64,000 bases of DNA. It comes from Fulvia fulva. Its lineage: Eukaryota; Ascomycota; Dothideomycetes; Mycosphaerellales; Mycosphaerellaceae. A program made the position numbers and the translations under genes. The DNA lies in assembly GCF_020509005.1 (NCBI RefSeq), contig NC_063013.1, forward strand, positions 6,448,001 to 6,512,000. Reading direction: 5' to 3'. This document shows, piece after piece, positions 32,983 through 43,868 of this stretch; the first letter of the stretch is position 1, and each line of letters opens with the position of its first letter. The notes beneath the pieces are model-generated. The model was given only the letters and a program-made list of their open reading frames with translations. It was not told the origin of the DNA and searched no databases.

Positions 32983-34434
32983 TCATTCGCTGTCGTCGCC
33001 AACAACCATACCCTTCTTCGCAATCTTGGCCGGTGGAACACCGAGGCCGTTCCTGTTGCGGAAGAACAGCACCTTCGAGTTCTCACCCTTTGCACCCTCG
33101 TTTGGCTCGACCCACTGGCACCATCGCGCGCTCTTGTACATTGACTTGACGAATCCGATCGCACCTTCGCGGGTATCTGAGCGGTAGTGCTGGCCCATGA
33201 TCGGCTTGATTGCGTCGGTGGCTTCGTCGGCGTGGTAGAATGGGATGGTGGAGATGTAGTGGTGGAGGACGTGGGTCTCGACGATGCCGTGCATGAGGGT
33301 GCGGCCGATGAAGCCGAATTCGCGGTCGATGGTGGCGGCGGCGCCTCGGGTGAAGTTCCATGCGTCGCCGGTGTAGTGAGGGAGCGATGGGTCGGTGTGC
33401 TGGAGGAAGGTGATGGCGACGAGCCAGTGGTTGACCCAGAGGTATGGGAGGAGGTACCAGACGAGGAGGTTCGTGAAGCCGTAGGTGCGGCCGACAAGAG
33501 TCAGGGCGGTGACAGTGATGGCAAGGCCAAGATCGGAGAGCAGGATGAGGTGCTCGTCCTTCTTCTCGTACAGCGGGCTGCTTGGGATGAAGTGGTTGAC
33601 GCTGCCGTCGCCGTTCTTCTTGCCGACGCCCTTGCCTTCAGGCTGCTTCTCGTGGTTGTTGTGGCCGGTCACGTTACGGAACAGGTACATTGGCCATCCG
33701 AACAGCTGCTGAGCGATCAGGTTTCCGGCGGTGTAGATTGGGGTCTCCTCCATCAGCTCGTGCATCTCGTGCATGAGTGTTCCCATGCGGCTGGCGTGCT
33801 CCTCGCGGGTGCGTGGCAGGAAGACCATGTCGCGCTCCATGTTACCGGTGGCCTTGTGGTGCTTTCCATGGCTGATCTTCCAGCTGAAGTATGGGACAAG
33901 CAGAGCAGAGTGGCAGATCCAGCCGACAGTGTCGTTGATAGTCTTGCTCTCCGAGAACGACTGGTGGCCGCACTCGTGGGCAAGGACCCAAAGACCAGTG
34001 CCGAAGCAGCCCTGGGCAAAGGTGTAGAATGCCCAGAGGGCTGTTCGAAGAGGATACGATGGGACGTATTCCGGTGTGCAGAACCTGTTGAACAGGTAGA
34101 ATGTGCCGGCCAAGAGGGCAATGTCTCGGAAGACGTAGCTCAGGCCAGTGATGGCTGATCTTTCAAAGCAATGCTTTGGGATGGCATCTCTGATATCCTT
34201 GATCGTGTAGTCTGGAAGCTTGAACTCATTGCCGTAGGTATCGATCAGCTTCTGCTTTGGCTCTTGCTGGAAGTCTTCCACTGATCCCAACGAGGACAGG
34301 GATGTTGAGGAGGCGGAGGCGGTAGGCGAGTCGTCTGGCGTGCCAGCTTCGGAGTTGGAGACTGTTGAGGGCACCGAGTCTACAGTGACGGTGCGTCTCA
34401 TGGCTGCCTTTTGTGGCAGAGCTGTGGTGCTCAT
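32983..34434 (-). CDS. FAD2: Delta-12 (oleate) fatty acid desaturase
   Basis: ER membrane di-iron enzyme converting oleoyl to linoleoyl chains. 483 aa, intronless. Three His boxes in the delta-12 pattern: HECGH (153-157), HGKHH (189-193) and HVLHH (388-392). Hydrophobic helices flank them. The N-terminal 55 residues are Ser/Thr/Pro-rich and cytosolic. The HECGHQSFSE and THVLHHYISTIPFYHA contexts favour delta-12 over delta-15 or delta-9. The C-terminus ends VVGDDSE with no dilysine signal. Confidence 0.93.
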   Translation of the reverse strand: MSTTALPQKAAMRRTVTVDSVPSTVSNSEAGTPDDSPTASASSTSLSSLGSVEDFQQEPKQKLIDTYGNEFKLPDYTIKDIRDAIPKHCFERSAITGLSYVFRDIALLAGTFYLFNRFCTPEYVPSYPLRTALWAFYTFAQGCFGTGLWVLAHECGHQSFSESKTINDTVGWICHSALLVPYFSWKISHGKHHKATGNMERDMVFLPRTREEHASRMGTLMHEMHELMEETPIYTAGNLIAQQLFGWPMYLFRNVTGHNNHEKQPEGKGVGKKNGDGSVNHFIPSSPLYEKKDEHLILLSDLGLAITVTALTLVGRTYGFTNLLVWYLLPYLWVNHWLVAITFLQHTDPSLPHYTGDAWNFTRGAAATIDREFGFIGRTLMHGIVETHVLHHYISTIPFYHADEATDAIKPIMGQHYRSDTREGAIGFVKSMYKSARWCQWVEPNEGAKGENSKVLFFRNRNGLGVPPAKIAKKGMVVGDDSE

Positions 34435-35937
34435 CGTGGCGGGTGGGTGCGTGTGGTGGTGAAACTGCTACGAATGTGCAGATCTAGTGTATGGCTCGAG
34501 GTAGAGGACGAGGAATGTAGCGATTGTCTCTGTCGACTCGGCTGCAAGGCACAAATGCTCCCCTTGAGATGTGGTTGAGTGGTACTGCTGGGGCAGCTTG
34601 GCTTGTTGAGAGAGCTTTATCGCGGGCGGAGTAACAATGAGCGTACTGCTGCTCGAGGGGTCGTGTTGTCTTGGTGGTGATGCTGGAGGAGGAGAATGAA
34701 CGAAACGACAACAGCCACGGCGGCGCGCTTGAGGTGTGCAGAAACGAAGGGAACAGGCGAGGGCCTTGGGTTTCGATGTACACAGCTGCCGTGAAAAAAG
34801 CGCACACTCCAGGTCGCGGGCGAGGCAAATGCTAGCGTCCTTCACTTCTCAGGGTGATTGAGTTCTGGAAGCATGTATTTCTGCTGTATTCCCGAGACAC
34901 TTGTACTACAACATCACGAGCCATTGGCCACTACAATGCTGTCCATCATATTGCGGCTCGTTTCCTCCATCATCAGCCTCTTTTTCGCAATTGTGCTGAC
35001 TGTCAGACGCGAGCAATGGCCTCGTTCACCGCAACAAGTGTCCGACGAAGGAGATCGGCAATCTGTCCACTAACAATGCCAAGTCCATTCAACGACGCAG
35101 GGTCATGATCCCCGGTCCATTGCTTGGGACTAGGGATCTTTCGTAACGAATGGAATGCCCGCTTGGCGATAATCTGTTGGAGCGAACGGGTCGCTGCTAC
35201 TAGCCTGGTTGATCCGATGTTTCGAAGTCTCGCCATCAATTCTAGCGGTCTCTACTGCTTGACCGCCAGTAATCGCTTTGTCCCTGCAATGTATGGCTGA
35301 GAACGACAGAGCAGAAGAAGCACAGCAACGCATGACAAGACAGTACGAGCTTCGCACTCACAACATGTCGTTGAGAGGCCGGTGGATCACTGACGATTCA
35401 GCGTGTGGTTGGACTCTGGTATCCTGTCGTTATCGCGTCGTGCTAGCTTCCTCGGGCACATTTGGCGGTCGCCACAAGCAAGGTTCGGAAACCCCACATG
35501 GTGTGGCGGAAACATGGCTGTGGCTTCCGAACAGGCAAGTGCACTTTGACCAAGAGGATTGCAGAAATGCAGAGCTGACGGTGGCTGAGCTGCTGGACGT
35601 GGTCATCGATGTTGTGCTTGCAGCAAGAGCAGGTACGGCATATTCTTTGGCACTTGACATGTGAAGCCGAGCTGCAAGTCATGCTGTGCAAGCAGTGTGA
35701 GGGAAGGTGTAATTGAGGAATTGTATGCTGTCTTTGTAATATGTCTCGGTTTTCTGTATGCATTGCTACACTCAAGCTCTTCTCGACCCTCACATCTCTC
35801 ATCGCTTTTCGTCGTCATCATCATCATCACCAAAGGCTACAAATTGTACAAAGCCGCTATGTTGAAGTCAAGACTAGGTATCACATGCCAGTGAAGAAGG
35901 ATCAGTCACATGCCATAAGCACAGCACCGCACACCCA
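34435..35937. other. Long intergenic stretch upstream of the desaturase
   Basis: 1.5 kb between the desaturase start and the 3' end of the MetE-like gene, both minus. On the coding strand, 34500-34830 is pyrimidine-rich, consistent with a promoter and long 5' leader. An ORF at 35278-35664 (plus) has no family resemblance and was not called. Confidence 0.4.
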
Positions 35938-37183
35938 TCAAGGTCGATCGGGCCAAAGGTCTTTAGCCACGTCTTGCACCAACTTCAGCTTAGCAAACAT
36001 CTTCTCCTCCGTCATGCCATCCGCTCCAATAGCGACACTCGCGAAGCCACACTGTGGGCTGATACCAATGTTCTCCATCGCCTCCTCCACACTACGTCCT
36101 TGACCTTTGGCGATGATCTGCGCAGCCTCCTGCACACGGCTCTTGATCAGGTTCTGGTCCTCTAGCTGTGGGTCTTTGGTGGTCACGACACCAAGTACGA
36201 CGTTCTTGTGCTTCGGGAGGAATCGGAGGGGCTCGAAGCCACCGGATCGTGGGTTGTCGTACTCGAGGTAGAAGGTGTCGTAGTTGAGGGTCTTGAAGAA
36301 GCGCTCGGCGATCTTTTCATATGATCCCTCGCTAAAGTGCATAGACTTGGAGAAGTTACCTGTGTTGTGTCAGTTGATTGATTTAGTACTAGGCCGACGC
36401 CAACCACTTACCTCTGCAGATGTGCAGACCGACGTGAAGGTCATCTGGACGATCGGCGATGCAGTCGTTGTGTGCCTTGAGGTACAGATCGAACAACTTT
36501 TCAGTATCCTCGCCATCCTCACGAAGACCCTTCAGCATGTCATCCGAGCAGAAGTATGCAAGAGTCGGGTCATCGATCTGAATGTTCCTCAGACCTTCGT
36601 TGTACAAAGTCTTGAACTCTTGCCTGTACGCTGCAGCCAGGTCATCGAAGAACTCCGCTTCGGTGGCATACACTTCCTTTGGATAGCACTTTCCTGGTAC
36701 TAATCGAAGGTGAAAGTAGCATGGAGGTGGCATAGTGAACTTGGCCTGTCCCCATTGCTCCTGAGGAAGCTGATGCCTCAACAGCTTCCAGTTGTCCAAG
36801 TACGGGCTCTTCGAGTACTTGATCTTGCCCTCACAAATCGCAGCCATCGGGTACTGCTTGCCGGCCTTCTTCAACGCAGCGATCGGTGCCGCCGAAAGTC
36901 TGGCCAGGTCCCATGGCACCGGGCTGACCTCCTTGAAGCCATCGAGCTTCTCAAAGAAGCCAGAGAAATAGTACTTCCTGTCGAACTCTCCCGAGCACAA
37001 GGCACGAACATTATGGTCCTGCTGCTTCTTCACAATATCCGCAATCTCTTTCCTCTGCACCTCTCTCAACTCCTCTTGCGAGATCTGGCCTGCATCGGCC
37101 TTTTCCTGCGCCTCCGAAACTGTTGCTGGGCGGATCAGTGATCCAATGTGATCTGCGTGGAAGGGAAGCTTGGTGACGGGCAT
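35938..37183 (-). CDS. MetE C-terminal-like methyltransferase (YxjG/YxjH type)
   Basis: Single-domain relative of cobalamin-independent methionine synthase. Exons 36412-37183 and 35938-36359 with a 52-nt GTAAGT...CAG intron; 397 aa, the size of the bacterial YxjG/YxjH group rather than the 760-aa MetE. Diagnostic start HADHIGSLIRP; IQIDDPTLAYF; LHICRGNF (the zinc-binding HxC); YDTFYLEYDN; LGVVTTKDP; and SPQCGFAS with the second Cys ligand. It should transfer a methyl group to a thiol acceptor; the donor and acceptor in fungi are not certain. The start at 37183 places ADHIGSL near the N-terminus as in relatives. Confidence 0.9.
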
Positions 37184-38405
37184 CGTGTATATGTCTTGCC
37201 CAATGGGTAGTACGGCAGAAGGATGTAGAACAGAGAAGGAGGGAAGGAGGGAGTGTCCACTTGTCTTTACTACATGTACTGTCACATGGGGGGTATCGTA
37301 TTACTTGTAGCCACGGCAATTGCTCGTGCCATTTCTGCTGAGGGCAAGTTGTTTGTTGCGGATCTGGAACTCCACCTGACGACAGTATGCACGGAGCCCT
37401 TGCCTTTCGCTGGTCTCGGTAGGTACCTTCTTGCACAAAGCCGAGGACTTGTGGTCCACATCGCAGTATGTGGCTTTTCGGCGAAAGTCGTGCACAAGAC
37501 ACTCATTGAAGTGGCCGTCTACCAGATCCAGACAGATTGTGGAGATCGCTCATTGTGGCCGTGACTTCCTTCTGCTCTTCTCACAACTGCCGGCCCTTTG
37601 CTCACAATCTCACGACAGCTTCGCTCCACGACGGCTCCACGGCACAATCTCGTCCCTGGCACAAGGCGAATGCGGAAGCAAACAAGAAGACGAGGACGAC
37701 TGCCGAAAGGCCTCAACAACCGCATGCAGACCATCACGAGATGTGGATCGAGATGCGCTGTGCGATTGCGGCCTCGCGTGAAAGTGCTACATGGTATGCT
37801 CGCTATTAATACATGATACAGGGACATCACACCAGCATGACCTTGAGAACATCCTCCGCGGCACGACGGGAGTGCAAGCTCGAGCTGCATTACTGACGCC
37901 ATACCTGCAGACGGCGAGATCCATTTCAAGGTTTGTAACATTGCAAGAGCAGCCGTGAGCCCAGCTTTACAGCAATAAGCCGCCAGTATCTTGCCCCTTC
38001 AAGACGTAGGCAGAGCTTTCGGAGCCAGCATCTGGAATCATGGTACGCGGCTGTCATCGTCGCAAGGCTGATGCTGGTGCTCGCAGCGGCCTCTTCCTAC
38101 GGGCAATGCATCGCTGGACCTTGTATTCGGCGTAATGTCTGTTCAAGCACTCCGAGGATGGCATTCCCACATCCGATCGATGTTGCGAGTACTGCCGCTA
38201 GGCCAATAATTCATCAATCATGCTATCGACGGCATGCGTTTGCCTAGGACCAAGGCTTGAAAGCGCCAGCTTGACGACGTCTCATGCACATCCCCCTCGG
38301 AGCATTTCCTTGGGAAGATTGGACAGTGCTCTGCACTGAACACCTGCCTCCAGATTGTTGCGAATGCTTGCAGAACCCCAAATATTCGTCTACCACCCAT
38401 TCATC
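37184..38405. other. Intergenic stretch
   Basis: 1.2 kb upstream of the MetE-like gene. Several short ORFs on both strands, none convincing. No repeat or RNA gene seen. Confidence 0.4.
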
Positions 38406-38816
38406 TCAATCATCCAACTCCTTCGACCTCTGGATATGCGCCAACGGCAAATGTAAGCCCGGAACACTCCCCGCCGGCTTCAACGAAGACGCCTGGGAAA
38501 ATGCGGCCTGATGCGGTCCTCCCGTCTGTAACTCCAAATATCTTTCCTGGCTCGCCCTCTCCATCCGTGCCTTCTTCATCCTCTTCCACACGAAGAATGC
38601 GATCCCAAAGAGCAGGATCGCGCCGAATATGGCAGATGTCGAAATACCTGCTCTTGCGCCCTGACTCAAATGCGAGATCATGTGGTCGTTCGGTCCTGTT
38701 GGCGCTGGTCCCGTCTTGACTAGAGTTGCGGAGAATGTGTTCACAGTTGCGGACTCTGAAGCCATGATCTGCGTTGCATAGAGGAGGATGAGGAGGGCGA
38801 TAGTTGTCTGCTCCAT
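38406..38816 (-). CDS. Small single-pass membrane protein
   Basis: Not recognised. 136 aa from the ATG at 38816. A hydrophobic start (TIALLILLYATQIMAS) looks like a cleaved signal peptide. A Ser/Thr/Pro ectodomain of about 35 residues follows, then one membrane span (ISTSAIFGAILLFGIAFFVW) with a basic stop-transfer KRMKKARMER and a 55-residue cytosolic tail. The layout recalls small fungal cell-surface or sensor-like proteins. No intron. Confidence 0.65.
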   Translation of the reverse strand: MEQTTIALLILLYATQIMASESATVNTFSATLVKTGPAPTGPNDHMISHLSQGARAGISTSAIFGAILLFGIAFFVWKRMKKARMERASQERYLELQTGGPHQAAFSQASSLKPAGSVPGLHLPLAHIQRSKELDD

Positions 38817-39698
38817 GATGCTGTCGTTGCGCGATTGCTTGCTCCTTTGATGCCTTGCTGAACTTTTTCTTGCTGTATTGACACGGCGGGTATTTATGTT
38901 GAGGCGAGCGTAGCGCAAATCTTGAACTCAGGCTGCAGGCTTCGTGCCTTGGTCACAGCAAGCCAGCCGCTCCTCCCTATCTGGGCTTGCGGAGGGTTCC
39001 CTGTATGCGGGCAGAATATCAACCGCTCTCAGCACTGCAACCACTATGCGTATTGACCTTTGCCAAGGTTTGCACTTCCAGATAATGTCTAATCATGAAC
39101 ACGTTTGAATTCGAAGATAGATCTCGGTGACAATCATGACCACACTTCCCTTGTCATGACCACGATCAGCTCACCACAACCTTGACCATGCGATCTTGAA
39201 ACATCGCCCATGGCACACGAATGAAACAGTAAGTACCCAACCCGGTCGAGTCCGGCGAAGAAACGAAATTCTCTTGCAGTCCAGGGTACGAAGCGTGCGA
39301 AGTTTTCGCGTCAGGCACAAAAGCAGACATCGCACATCTTTACCGAGATGAAGGTTGACATTGACTGGTTAGGCATCAGTAAGGCTGGTAGTCTGTGCGC
39401 TTTTGCCATGGCCACACCCCAGGGTGATCTCACGTGCTTGCAGGGAAGGTCGCCTGTGAGCATGTCAGCACTTACAGTTGCGTGACGAACGTGGAAAGCT
39501 GCTCCGGTTGGATAAAAGGGAGCTTTGATGGCGGATGGTAGTGTTGTTGGTCTTGTCCGAGGCCGAGACTGTGGCGCTTCGAGCTCTGGAGGCACTAGCT
39601 ACACCTCACTCATGGAACAACTGTCTTGAAGTATATCGATTGTAGCCAGAACATCACACTAACAAGCATACAAACAGTATCGAAACACCGCAAGAACA
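38817..39698. other. Divergent intergenic stretch
   Basis: Between the small membrane protein gene (minus) and the F-box pseudogene (plus). No convincing coding segment; the minus-strand ORF at 39311-39595 lacks any recognisable feature. Confidence 0.4.
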
Positions 39699-40501
39699 AT
39701 GGCCACCTCCAACAGCAACAAAGCCGACGAAGTCTTCCGCATCCCAGAACTCCTAGAACTAATCCTGCTATCCCTCCCCTTCAACAAGCACTACGAAGAA
39801 ATGAGCTCCATGTGAACCATAATCCTATCCCGCACCACCACCCGCACCTGGCACTCCCTAATCCACCACTCTACCCCACTGCGCCAGCGCCTCTACCTCC
39901 CCACCCCCCTAGACGCCCCATCCTCCACAGCCTGGCAACAAAAACACGCCCTCCCACCCTCTTGCCCCCACCCCTGGATCCCAGACCTCCTCCTAAACCA
40001 GCGAAGCTGGGGCAGCGCCTACCCCTTCGACACATCCACCCACCACCTAGGCCTCGAAGCTTCTTCTTCTTCTTCGAGGCCAAAACACTGGACCTTCACC
40101 TTCGAAACCAGCCGATCCCAATTCTCCCGTCTCCCAGCTCCAGGGCCTTGGAGGGAAATGATAGCTGCGTCGCCGCCGTTCTTGGAGGTTTGGTTTACTA
40201 GGTGCTTTTACGAGTTAGGGTCTGGGAGGGCGCCGTTTGTGACGCATGTGGATTATGATCCCGGGGTGGCGAAGGCGGGGCAGAGGTATAGGAGGTTTTG
40301 TGGGGGTGGGGTGAGGTTGGGGGATGTTGTTGGTGTTGTTGGGGAGTTGATGGGGAGGGATGGGGATGCGAAGTTTGTGTGTTGGTGGAGAGTTTGCAGA
40401 CTGTGGAGGTTGTGGAGATGAGTGAGGATCGGCCGGTTGCGAGGTCGCATGTGCCTGGGTTGATTGCGGGTGGGGCGTTTAGATGGCATGTAGTTGTGTG
40501 A
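39699..40501 (+). pseudogene. F-box protein gene with in-frame TGA and probable frameshift
   Basis: ATG at 39699. The F-box helix EVFRIPELLELILLSLP is followed by EEMSSM, a TGA at 39813-39815, and then TIILSRTTTRTWHSLIHHS..LRQRLYL in the same frame, which is the second half of the F-box. The frame stays open to 40421. The last 130 bases read better one frame over (40371-40501: LVESLQTVEVVEMSEDRP...GGAFRWHVVV), suggesting a one-base deletion near 40365. F-box proteins are substrate adaptors of SCF ubiquitin ligases. With two lesions this copy is most likely dead. The coding strand is strikingly C-rich to about 40120 and G-rich afterwards. Confidence 0.75.
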
Positions 40502-40654
40502 GGAAGAGTGGGTTGTAGAGGTGTCGAGTTAGGTGCGGTCACTTGATGATGGAGCGAAGCACAGAGGAGATGTAGCTCATACATAGCCATAACACCAGAT
40601 CACTGCTCAGTCTCGGAACAACACAGAGAGCTCTACCGATGTCTTACACGACCA

Positions 40655-43404
40655 CTAAGATAAGAACGAGTTCCTCGAAACCTCCCAATCGCTGCCAAAG
40701 AACCCCAAAGCCAAAGTCCCCTCCAGACCTTTCCACAACATCCTCCCATCCGCAATCACAAAGTCCGGCTGTCCAACTCCAGCCATCAGCGGCACAAGTC
40801 TCGCAGCCAGCGGCAAGCTCGCCTCATCAGAGCCCCAGACCACAAGCTCAAGTCGTCCCAATGGCAATGGTCTCAGGAAGATCGCTGCTAAGCCACGACC
40901 TGCAACTACATGATATCGCGGCCCGCCACGAATATAGACGTCCTTCGAGCTGAGTTCGATGGGATGTTCTTTGTAGAAGCTGGGAGGCAGGTCGTTGCCG
41001 ATGGCGATGCTGATGATGTTGCCTGTATGTTCTAGGGCTGAGTTGTAGTCGGTCGTGATTGTAGTGTCGGCAGCGAAGTATTGACACAGGTTACGGGAGA
41101 TTTGCAGTGCGATGTGAGAGGCTGCGGAGCTGTTCGTGTGCTGAACGATGGAGAAGGCACCGTTAGTGCGCAGGACTGCGTCCATGGCGCCGAGCTGTCG
41201 ATCACGACGATACCAGGCTGGTGGGATGCTGTCGGTGTGTGAGTCCGTGCGCCATTGCCCAGCGCTGAATGTCAATGTTGTGCCTTCGACCTTGTCCTCG
41301 ATGGATTGAATCGGTAAATCTAGCTTCTGACCGTCCAAGATGACAGAACTGCAGTCTCGAAAGTACGACGGCAAGAAGAACATTTTGATACCGGTGGTAG
41401 TAAGGACGCATGCTGCCGCGAGTGGATCGAACACGACATCAATACTTCCATAGCGACCAGGCACTGCCAGCTGCAGCACTTTCACGCCATTCTTCGACCC
41501 TGTATCTCCAGGATTGGCCACTGTCAGGGTGAAGTCGCGCAGATTGAGTGGCACTCCGGTAGTCTTTCCGTTTGAGAGCGCAAGCTGCTGCTCATAAAAT
41601 TCTTTCAAAGGTGGAGTAGTGAGCACACCCTCCCAGTAGTGTGGCTGACCAGGGATCTCAACATATGTACTATCGGCACCGGCTTGCTGAATCCTCTGCG
41701 CCATCAACCTGGAATTGTAAGGAGGTACGTTATCATCAGCTCCGCCGTGCTGCTGCAGAACAGGTATGTCCTTCGCGTTCGACAAGAGCATTTCATGGCG
41801 GTAACTGCCCAGAGATGCTTGGACAATTGCTGTACGTCCGGGGTCTGCCACTTGCCACAGGGTGTATGGCACATAATTTTGAATCGATGAATAGCCGCTG
41901 ATTGGCGCTGCAGCGAAGACCTTGTCAGGCCTGTGAAGCAGTGTGTACCAAGTTCCTTGACCTCCGTTCGAATGTCCGCTAGCAAGCCACTTGTTTTGAT
42001 CCACACCGGGTCCAGTCCAATCGATGTGGGAAATCCAGTCCGAGATCGCTCCCACAGCAGCCTCGACATCACGAAAGCCCCAGGCGTGCCAGTCATCGCC
42101 AGACCAGGGTGTTACACCAGTCGGCCAAAGGGCCCAAGCTTTGAGATCTGCGGCGGCGTCGAGTGAGTGCCGAAGTTCATCGCTATCTGCTTCGACTCCA
42201 GCTCCATGGAGATTCAGAAGGATAGGGTAGGACTCGTGTTCCTGTGCTAGCCCAGCCGCAGTTTTTGAAGGTGGACGGAGAATTGCGTATGACACAATGC
42301 CGCCCGGATGCATGTAAGTCACCTTGTGTGGATCTCGGATGCCTACGATGCGCACACCAGCAGAGACGCTAAGCACCTGCCTTTCATGGCTTCCAGAGTG
42401 ATACTCCAGGTCGAAGTGTAAGAATGGCACGCCGACTGTTGGACTCACACACCCGACCTTGAATGACACCGGCCTGGTCTGTCCTGGTAGCAGCGTTACC
42501 TCTCCATCTAGCTCTGCAGTGCAGATGTTGAGATTTGCTGTAATCTTGTCAATCGTAATGACCTCTTCCCCATCATTTCTGACCGTGATCGATGTAAACG
42601 GGCTGGCTAGCACCGCATCATGCTCATCGCCCACAAAGTCAGAGATGAGTACGTTCGACCCGGTCGATAAAGCTGGCTTCAGCCCGCCACTACTTGCCTT
42701 GAGATCAAGCTGCACCGCAACGACAGGATCGCCAACACCTCCCATGGCGCGAGTGTCTCTCACGATGCGAACATCTATCTTGTGGGAGCCCGGCGTCAAC
42801 CGCAACGTTACTGGCGCTCGCTGATAACTGTAGAAGTCAGCTCCGAAGTAGTGCACATCGTCAATCCAGTATTCGAGAATTTGAGGTGTGTACAGAGTCA
42901 GAAGCTCGGTCTTGTCAGACTGAACGATGATCTCTCCTCTCGCCCATGCTTGCCACTGCAACGCAGCCCAGCCGTATACATGGGTGAGGTTCAGCCATTC
43001 GACGTCTGGGAATGCTACCGTGAATGCTGCAGATGCATGACCAGGACCTGGCTCTGGAGACGAAGTCGATAGCTCGGCAGTCAGGTTCGTCCAGCCGATT
43101 GTGCCATTGATCGCAAGAGAGGTTCGATATGTTGCTGAGCTGCTATATTCGAGAGCACGAAAGCCGCCGAGTCGTTCGAGAGGATCAGATCCCCAGCTTG
43201 CCTCTGTTCATGACATGAGCGTTGAGCATTTCATCACGTCGGAAGCTGGTGCATGCCTCGTGTGCCTATCTGCCACGGTCCAAGAACACTCCAGTCTTGT
43301 GAGAAGGTGAATGTCGTCGGTGCGACGCTCTCCGCGGATGTCTGCATGATGGAAGCCTGCGGGTGGATGAGGCTGGTCAATGCCCAGATGCCGGTCGATA
43401 ACAT
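40655..43404 (-). CDS. Secreted S9-like alpha/beta hydrolase (peptidase family)
   Basis: 898 aa. Exon 1 43257-43404 encodes a signal-like start (MLSTGIWALTSLIHPQAS) and WSVLGPWQIGTR; exon 2 is 40655-43203. The only junction that keeps the frame is a GC-AG intron (43204-43256, GCATGC...CAG), joining to EASWGSDPLERLGG. Residues 1-380 form beta-rich N-terminal domains. The hydrolase shows ILLNLHGAGV (oxyanion), nucleophile Ser461 in SGHSNGG, Asp539 in QHGGADDNVPP and His571 in GQPHYWEG. A family resemblance to prolyl-oligopeptidase-like secreted enzymes is likely; the substrate is unknown. Confidence 0.85.
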
Positions 43405-43868
43405 CGTATCTTCAGCCTGACGTATAAGTATCTTCACATCTTCTTGCGCATTTCGATATTTGTAATGCCCGGACTTCTCGAGACATGACTATCTGAGTGT
43501 GCAGCAACGTTACACGTCGAAGGACGCAAGAGTGGATGATCGAGCATTCGCTTGGCGCGGTGTTGCATGGATCGTCCCTTCTCACACCGAGGCCGCGTGT
43601 GGAAGGCCGCCATTGCACCACCGTCGCCAATGACACCATCCAGCATACCGCAACCGATCTTTGCTGTAGACATTCGCCAACTCCCGCAACGGTTGTGTTG
43701 AGACGTTGCACAGGGTTGAGATTAGATCGCCCGCCAGCCGATACGGCACTACTTATCTTTATCTGTGCGACACATCACAGCCGCATCTACACGCAGAAGG
43801 ACACCTTTCCGCAGGCTTTGCGAAGGTTGTGATGGAGCGGGAACACCAGTAGCTTCCCACACACAGCG
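43405..43868. other. Divergent promoter region
   Basis: 464 bp between the S9-like gene (minus) and the transporter gene (plus). No gene; short ORFs only. Confidence 0.4.

Noticed and set aside
33187..34158. 323-aa ORF antisense to the desaturase
   Set aside because: Mirror of a GC-rich, strongly coding frame; its Val/Gly/Asp-rich product has no family features.
35278..35664. 128-aa ORF on plus
   Set aside because: No domain, signal or membrane segment, no similarity to anything in the window, and overlapping ORFs in other frames are equally long.
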